Source of the DNA: Thermoplasmatales archaeon
GTDB taxonomy: Archaea; Thermoplasmatota; Thermoplasmata; Thermoplasmatales; Thermoplasmataceae
Assembly: GCA_016806715.1 (NCBI GenBank)
Contig: CP060531.1
Coordinates: 1,783,966-1,847,965 of the forward strand
Direction of reading: 5' to 3'
Length of the DNA stretch: 64,000 bases
The notes beneath the pieces are model-generated. The model ran no database searches, was not told the origin of the DNA, and saw nothing but the letters and a program-made list of their open reading frames with translations. Below, piece by piece: positions 59,406 through 64,000 of this stretch (the stretch's first letter is position 1; each line of letters opens with the position of its first letter). A program made the position numbers and the translations under genes.

Positions 59406-60704
59406 ATGAGGGCCGCAAATTATAAAAAGAATGATGAGAATAGTGGAAAAACAAGAATAGTTGTTCTAGGAACGGGATTCGCAGGTTCGGCATTTATGGA
59501 ATCTTTCAGTAGAAATTTGCCTAGAAGATACAGGGATAATGCTGATCTAATTGCTGTGAACAACACCAATTACTTGACCTTTTCTCCTCTCCTGCATGAA
59601 GTCGCGACTGGCGAGGTTTTCGAAAACCACATAACAATTCCTGTGCGTTCTGAAATCATTAACCACGGATTCAAGTTCCTAGAAGAAGAAATCGAAAAAG
59701 TGATACCTGAGCGCAATGAAGTGGTGACCGAGCACAGTAATTTAAAATACGATTATCTTGTGATGGCCCTCGGTAGTGAAAACAACGACTTTGGCATCGA
59801 TGGTGTCGCAGAACATGCAATACCTCTGAAAACAATAAAAAATGGGGAACTAATTAGAAACAAGATATTGGAATCGGTCAGAAATGCAGTCTCCACAGAG
59901 CACTCAGACGGCTCGACAAATGGCAAACTTACTTTCGCTATAATAGGCGGAGGTGCTTCCGGGGTAGAACTTGCTGCTTCCACGAAAGAATACGTGGATA
60001 ATCTTCAGTATGATTACAAGATTACTGGCCTTGTATCAAGGGTTATTTTAATTGAAGCACAGTGCCACCTGATGGAGGGATCGGGGAACGCTTTTTCAAC
60101 CAGACTCGAGAGTCTTTTAAAAGAGTCTGGAATCGAATTGTTGCTTAATACGAAAGTCACAAAAGTCACTGAAGACGAAATATTGCTTGATAACGGGAAC
60201 TTCATCAAAACCAGCAATGTTTTCTGGACAGCCGGCGTAAAAAACAGTTCCGTGGCAGCCATGATGGGTGGCAGTCATGTGAATAAAAAATCAGGCAGGA
60301 TAATTGTGGACCAATTCTTGAGGGTACCAGGGTTCGAGAACATCGCTGTAATAGGTGACAATGGGCTAGTTTTGACGCAAGTACAGAACCAATATGTTCC
60401 GCAAACTGCAGCTGCTGCAGTTCAAGAGGGAAATTACCTGGGAGAAAGGCTTGCATCTGTAGTGAGAGAGAGGAAAAATAACGTTCCATTCATTTACAGA
60501 GATAAAGGTACAATGCTTTCTCTCGGAAGATTCAATGGGCTTTACAAACTCCAAAATGGCTTTATTTTATCAGGATTCAGTGCCTGGTTAGCCTGGCGAC
60601 TCATTCACATCATCAAAATAAGCACATTCCAGAATAAGGTGGAAGTATTCTCTGATTGGTTTTCTTTGGCCTTGCACAGAAGAGATGTCATTAGGTCTCA
60701 TTGA
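59406..60704 (+). CDS. Type II NADH:quinone oxidoreductase (NDH-2)
   Basis: A 432-residue FAD protein that passes electrons from NADH to quinone without pumping protons. The FAD-binding motif is RIVVLGTGFAGSAFMESF. Further motifs are DADLIAVNNTNYLTFSPLLH, YDYLVMALGSENNDFG, the NADH-binding FAIIGGGASGVELAAS and IAVIGDNG. The C-terminal amphipathic region (SAWLAWRLIHIIKI) fits membrane attachment. ATG 59406 is preferred, with GGGGTGAT 5 nt upstream, over GTG 59397. Co-directional with the hemerythrin-like gene. Confidence 0.9.
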   Translation: MRAANYKKNDENSGKTRIVVLGTGFAGSAFMESFSRNLPRRYRDNADLIAVNNTNYLTFSPLLHEVATGEVFENHITIPVRSEIINHGFKFLEEEIEKVIPERNEVVTEHSNLKYDYLVMALGSENNDFGIDGVAEHAIPLKTIKNGELIRNKILESVRNAVSTEHSDGSTNGKLTFAIIGGGASGVELAASTKEYVDNLQYDYKITGLVSRVILIEAQCHLMEGSGNAFSTRLESLLKESGIELLLNTKVTKVTEDEILLDNGNFIKTSNVFWTAGVKNSSVAAMMGGSHVNKKSGRIIVDQFLRVPGFENIAVIGDNGLVLTQVQNQYVPQTAAAAVQEGNYLGERLASVVRERKNNVPFIYRDKGTMLSLGRFNGLYKLQNGFILSGFSAWLAWRLIHIIKISTFQNKVEVFSDWFSLALHRRDVIRSH

Positions 60705-61194
60705 AGGGGCGGTAAACCAAAATTGCCACCGTGCAACAGCAATCAAGATCCAGTTTTCTCTAGAAATATTTGAATGAATCTTACTTCGGATACATGCCAG
60801 AAAGATTCTTACACCTGTGATCCTTGATAAACGCATCTTGAAGGTTATTAATGTGATAAGCTTGTTTCCCTCTTATACATATCTGAAACAACCACTTTCC
60901 CGGGTCTACTTTGATTCAGACAGTTTTGAGAGTGGATACTGTGTTAAAAAATTATATAAATGTGAATCAGACACTCTCGCATCATTGCAGGTGAAATAAA
61001 TTTCGTAGCAGAACAACGACGGAAGACCCGAGCAAGAGACCCAAGAAATAGCAGAAGAGAATCATTACAGCATACCGTGTCTGGAACAGAAAGCATCCTC
61101 TCCGCAGTGAAGAGGAAAACGCGTTAGAATTTTTCCATCAGGTCTGTTGATAGTCTTGATATTGAGGGATACCAACGGCCCTGGGCTTACGATG

Positions 61195-61325
61195 GTATAA
61201 ACCAAGGACAAGGAGGTATAGAGGATTAAAAAGGAGGATAACGAGTAAAGAGTAATAGGAAAATATCAATAATCAGTGGGATCATGGTGGTTTATACACC
61301 CCTTGTGTTCTTGGTGTAAACCCAC
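61195..61325. repeat. Nested inverted repeats (GTATAAACC / GGTTTATAC)
   Basis: GTATAAACC (61195-61203) is exactly inverted as GGTTTATAC (61289-61297). The latter also belongs to a second, imperfect hairpin in which GTGGTTTATACACC (61287-61300) pairs with GGTGTAAACCCAC (61313-61325) around a 12-base loop. Three related copies in alternating orientation could switch between two structures, or mark the ends of a lost element. Confidence 0.5.
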
Positions 61326-61836
61326 ATTTCGCCTCGAAATCAACTGTTTACAGCCGCCTGACTTAAAACCTGTCCAAGGGACCTTCCCCACAATACTTAA
61401 TCGAAAGATCGTATATTAGGTTCCACAAATCAGAGCATCGATGCTCTTTTTCAGCTGAATGAGTGAGCTGTATTCCAGAAATACAATTCTTGGTCGCATA
61501 TGTAAAGGCGCCTGCATGGTCATGACATCATCCTTACAAATTTGCTTGATCATGGCATTGGCCAACGATCATAACATCTGGGCGCCGATGCGCGACAATT
61601 TTAAAGACTGCGGAAAAAAAGCGCGCATAGAACAAGAGCCCAAAGAACAACTATGTCTTTCTCCGACTGGCGAGTTCACTCTATTTTAATTTCAACTTTT
61701 CTTTAATGTAATCGACCATTTTTACGCGATCTCTGGTCAAAGCGTCTCAACCGGGCTGTTTGGGTTTAAATAACGATTCTAATCAGTCACCTGTCTGCTT
61801 TTGTTAGCCTTTATAGAAAGAACCTGATTCTTCAGG

Positions 61837-61856
61837 AAAACACATCCCTGTGTTTT
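61837..61856 (+). terminator. Perfect hairpin followed by T residues
   Basis: AAAACACA-TCCC-TGTGTTTT forms an 8-bp stem with a 4-base loop and runs into TTTT. It could end a transcript from the upstream gene-free region. It might also be part of the leader of the next gene, 110 nt downstream. Confidence 0.4.
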
Positions 61857-61967
61857 TACAGTTCAATTACTATTTCCGGTCTTCCAGAAAATGTAGGTTG
61901 ATATTTCGATACGATATCCCTTAAAGCGTAGGGATTAGGTAGTAGAGTAGCGAGATAATGGCATGTT

Positions 61968-62441
61968 ATGAAACCTGAAATAACACCATTAGAGGAACGC
62001 ATTGTAGAGTTGGCTGGCGAACATAGAGAGGCATGCTGTGCATTGAACAAGGCAGAAGCAGAGCTTCAATACTTTGATTACAAAGTTGGAGAGGAGGATG
62101 CAAAGAAAACCTTGAAGTTGATTTCACAGCACTCATTAAACGAACAGAAACCACTGCTGAAATACCTAAGGGAAAAATTGGGAAGGGATGGATCGGTCGA
62201 TCGTTTTCAATTGATGAGTGGTCACGCCCAGCTGATGAACACGGTCAATGATCTTACGAGGAAGATCGAGCAGGGCAGAGGGATCACGATTGACGATATT
62301 GAAGAAGTGAAGAGCGTTTTGTCGAGTCGGATTTCCAGTGAGCAGCAGCTATTCCTCAAAATCTATTCACTGCTTGATGAGGAATTAAAGGAAGAAATCA
62401 GCGACGGTTCGGACGGTGGGGCAGGGGAATCTGGCAAGTGA
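61968..62441 (+). CDS. Helical orphan protein
   Basis: A 157-residue, mostly alpha-helical, charged soluble protein (ERIVELAGEHREACCALNKA, NTVNDLTRKIEQGRGITIDD) with a Gly/Ser/Asp-rich tail. There is no membrane segment and no recognised family. Codon use looks like a real gene and it is followed by a hairpin, so I think it is expressed. His residues are scattered and do not form a hemerythrin pattern. It stands alone in the gene-poor region. Confidence 0.55.
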   Translation: MKPEITPLEERIVELAGEHREACCALNKAEAELQYFDYKVGEEDAKKTLKLISQHSLNEQKPLLKYLREKLGRDGSVDRFQLMSGHAQLMNTVNDLTRKIEQGRGITIDDIEEVKSVLSSRISSEQQLFLKIYSLLDEELKEEISDGSDGGAGESGK

Positions 62442-62451
62442 ACCTCCCAGT

Positions 62452-62475
62452 GTGCCGATACTTGTGGTTCGGCAC
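62452..62475 (+). terminator. Hairpin after the helical orphan gene
   Basis: GTGCCGA (62452-62458) pairs with TCGGCAC (62469-62475), 10 nt after the stop codon. There is no following T-tract, so it may protect the mRNA 3' end instead of causing termination. Confidence 0.35.
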
Positions 62476-62516
62476 GAGGTGAATATGAATAAATGAGACC
62501 AATATGTTTTTTTTCG

Positions 62517-62537
62517 ACCGCACGATGTTCGTGCGGT
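62517..62537. repeat. Perfect 9-bp inverted repeat after a T8 tract
   Basis: ACCGCACGA-TGT-TCGTGCGGT, a GC-rich perfect inverted repeat with a three-base spacer, follows a run of eight T residues. It may be a protein-binding site, a hairpin or the end of a lost element. The sequence context is not that of a plus-strand intrinsic terminator because the T run is on the 5' side. Confidence 0.5.
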
Positions 62538-63177
62538 TGTTTCCATTTTCTCCTAGAGTTCTGTTCTCGAAACTGATTGTGATTAAGCTCGCGCCCGCAG
62601 CGTTTATCGCCGATTATACGGATTGCAGGTGGACGCGGCACCAATTATGTGCGGTGTTGAATAAACGTTTAGCTGGACTGTAGCTTCTCGATCTCATCCT
62701 TTTCTGAAATTTAATTCCACACTTCGTGGCGGGCCTCACGCTACTCCATGATTACCTTCTGTTTCATTTTTCATTTGAGTGTAAGTTTTCACAGAACTTT
62801 CTTCCGACCTGGAATCTCCCAAGTAATCGCGTCTTTTCGTTCGAACTATATTTGACGATATGTTCGTGCTCCTCCCTGACACTCTGAAGATCATGTCTGT
62901 TTCCGACGTAAGTACATCCTTACTGAACAGACCATTCGCATTCTTCTTCGTGTGCACCTTCGAGGGGGGTTTTCTCACCCATAGCTAATTCTTTTGGTTG
63001 TCGAAATACTATATACCATTTACTAAAGAAACCTGTTTACCCAAAGAGCAGCAGGTCGTACATGAAGGCATAGTTGTTAAGTACATGCACCAGTCAACAA
63101 TCTTCCTGACTTAATTACATTTTAAAACGAGCTAAGATCATAAAAATGAAGTATTGGTTGAGAATAATATCCCCAAT

Positions 63178-64000
63178 CTAACGGGATAAGATCTCCGGGG
63201 TATAACCCACCTTTTCCCTTAGGCTGGCCATTAGGTACCCACTTGCCTGGTCGAATGTGATCCTTGGGGGATTTGGTCTTGTATTGGGATCTGTAATGGC
63301 CTCCAGCAGAAATGGACCACTGCTTTCAAACATTTTTTTCACGCCACTTGCAATCTCTGAATTCTTAGAGATTCTCAGTGATTCTATTCCATAAGCAGAT
63401 GCTATAGTGGAAAAATCAGGGTTTACGAGATCCACTCCCCATTGAGGATATCCCTCAACTTCCTGTTCAAATTTTATCATACCAAGTTTGCTGTTGTTAA
63501 ACAATAAAATTTTAACCGGGATATTATATTTACGTATTGTGGCGAGTTCCGTCATGGTCATGGCGAATCCGCCATCACCAACAGCAGAGATTACCTGCCT
63601 GTCCGTGCTCATGGCAACGCCTATCGCCCCTGGCAAACTGTTGCCCATCGATGCGAGCGCCCCTGAGAACAGGAATCTTTGTCCTTTTTTTGCCATGTAG
63701 TGTCTGGCAATCCAGACCGTTGTGTTTCCTGTATCTGTCACGATAATAGCATTCTCTTTGGTTTCTTGAGAAAGTGTATGAGCAAGGAGAGCCGGATTCA
63801 CTATCCCTGTATTCTTGCTTTCCAGATCACTCAATTCCCTTTTCCACGCGTATCCCGCAGCAACAAATTCTTCATAGTACTTGGTTGTCTTTTCTTTGAC
63901 CATGGGAAGAATTGATTTAATGAATGTGTGCGAGTCCGACAGAACAGGTATTGATACAGGGAAAACTTTGCTGAAATTTCCAGCATCAATATCAACCTGT
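63178..64000 (-). CDS. Pyruvate oxidase/dehydrogenase (PoxB-like) TPP enzyme, 5' truncated
   Basis: The last ~274 residues of a TPP-dependent enzyme; the frame is open to the window edge. The central-domain end (VDIDAGNFSKVFPVSIPVLS) is followed by the TPP-binding domain: DTGNTTVWIARHYM, SGALASMGNSLPGAIGVAM, SAVGDGGFAMTMTELATI with the GDG...N motif, and LLFNNSKLGMIKFEQEVEG. It resembles pyruvate:quinone oxidoreductase more than acetolactate synthase. If so it would feed electrons to quinone, like NDH-2. Needs TPP. Confidence 0.85.
   Translation of the reverse strand, partial: QVDIDAGNFSKVFPVSIPVLSDSHTFIKSILPMVKEKTTKYYEEFVAAGYAWKRELSDLESKNTGIVNPALLAHTLSQETKENAIIVTDTGNTTVWIARHYMAKKGQRFLFSGALASMGNSLPGAIGVAMSTDRQVISAVGDGGFAMTMTELATIRKYNIPVKILLFNNSKLGMIKFEQEVEGYPQWGVDLVNPDFSTIASAYGIESLRISKNSEIASGVKKMFESSGPFLLEAITDPNTRPNPPRITFDQASGYLMASLREKVGYTPEILSR

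Larger units (their letters stand above)
60705..61967. other. 1.26-kb gene-free region with inverted repeats
   Basis: No intact gene is seen. A 60-codon frame (60817-60999) and a 76-codon frame (61459-61689) have no family resemblance. There are purine-rich tracts near 61205-61250, the inverted repeats at 61195-61325 and a hairpin at 61837-61856, both listed separately. CCTGA/TCAGG (61823-61835) forms a further small hairpin. The content fits decayed mobile DNA or an unknown non-coding RNA locus. Confidence 0.5.
62442..63177. other. Gene-free region before the PoxB-like gene
   Basis: About 735 bases. The two inverted repeats listed separately lie in its first 100 bases. An 80-codon frame on the minus strand (62736-62978) has no resemblance I can name and frames around it are broken. 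GC content seems higher than in the neighbouring non-coding DNA at 62570-62650. I see no RNA gene. Confidence 0.5.

Noticed and set aside
62736-62978. 80-codon open frame on the minus strand
   Set aside because: No resemblance to a family, no promoter or ribosome-binding site seen; flanking frames are broken.
1-64000. CRISPR arrays, rRNA genes, replication origin
   Set aside because: No regularly spaced direct repeats, no rRNA-like conserved blocks and no orc1/cdc6-associated repeats were seen.

Overview
The window reads as chromosome of a thermoacidophilic euryarchaeon of the order Thermoplasmatales (Thermoplasma/Ferroplasma/Cuniculiplasma relatives). The basis is the combination of a proteasome beta subunit very like the Thermoplasma protein as I remember it, aIF2-beta carrying a C-terminal TRAM domain, split transketolase next to a small transaldolase, class II HMG-CoA reductase, the two archaeal ether-lipid synthases, the KH/beta-CASP nuclease aCPSF1, archaeal MptD, CTP-dependent riboflavin kinase and a C1-G72 tRNA-Tyr with an intron. 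Most first genes of transcription units have a TATA box centred about 26-27 nt before the start codon (leaderless mRNAs). Internal genes often have GGTG-type Shine-Dalgarno sequences. I used this to move several starts.

Layout. 1-6.0 kb: a hydrogenase-4-like membrane complex (HyfC-E-F-G-H/I-B order) whose large subunit has lost all four NiFe cysteine ligands, so it is probably not a hydrogenase. 6.1-10.8 kb: citrate synthase, then the grpE-dnaK-dnaJ chaperone operon. 10.9-14.5 kb: a stand-alone PolB-type exonuclease, an MFS transporter under a TPP riboswitch, and a solitary TnpB. 14.5-27.7 kb: proteasome beta, aCPSF1, a surface glycoprotein, the tktN-tktC-tal pentose operon, FtsZ, a pilin-like protein, acyl-CoA synthetase and a glycosyltransferase. 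28-37 kb: PurB, two radical SAM proteins, Dph6 with a non-canonical start, peroxiredoxin, a thioredoxin-fold protein and HMG-CoA reductase. 37-49.5 kb: PyrBI, an RHH/FtsZ-like pair, the aIF2beta-PIN-RibK cluster, PurS-PurL, ether-lipid synthases, Trm1, an NTPase and MptD. 49.9-53.7 kb: a four-gene VirB2-VirB6-VirB3-VirB4-like operon resembling the crenarchaeal Ced/Ted DNA-import machinery. 53.8-56.3 kb: thioesterase, RpiA, small regulators and tRNA-Tyr.

56.3-63.2 kb is different in texture. Coding density is low, with a broken IS5-type transposase, a decayed membrane-protein gene, several inverted repeats and isolated genes (a SIS-domain protein, a hemerythrin-like protein with NDH-2, and a small helical orphan). 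It ends in the C-terminal part of a pyruvate oxidase-like TPP enzyme that runs off the window.

Links between the genes. The TPP-dependent enzymes (transketolase, PoxB-like) depend on thiamine, whose uptake is probably governed by the riboswitch/MFS unit. Pentose metabolism is represented at two sites (tkt/tal and rpiA). Membrane biosynthesis is represented by HMGR, GGGP synthase and DGGGP synthase. Electron transport is represented by the Hyf-like complex and NDH-2. The three most unusual loci are the VirB-like operon, the NiFe-less Hyf-like complex and the half-length FtsZ-like protein encoded after an RHH regulator. All family assignments come from reading motifs by eye; no search was run.
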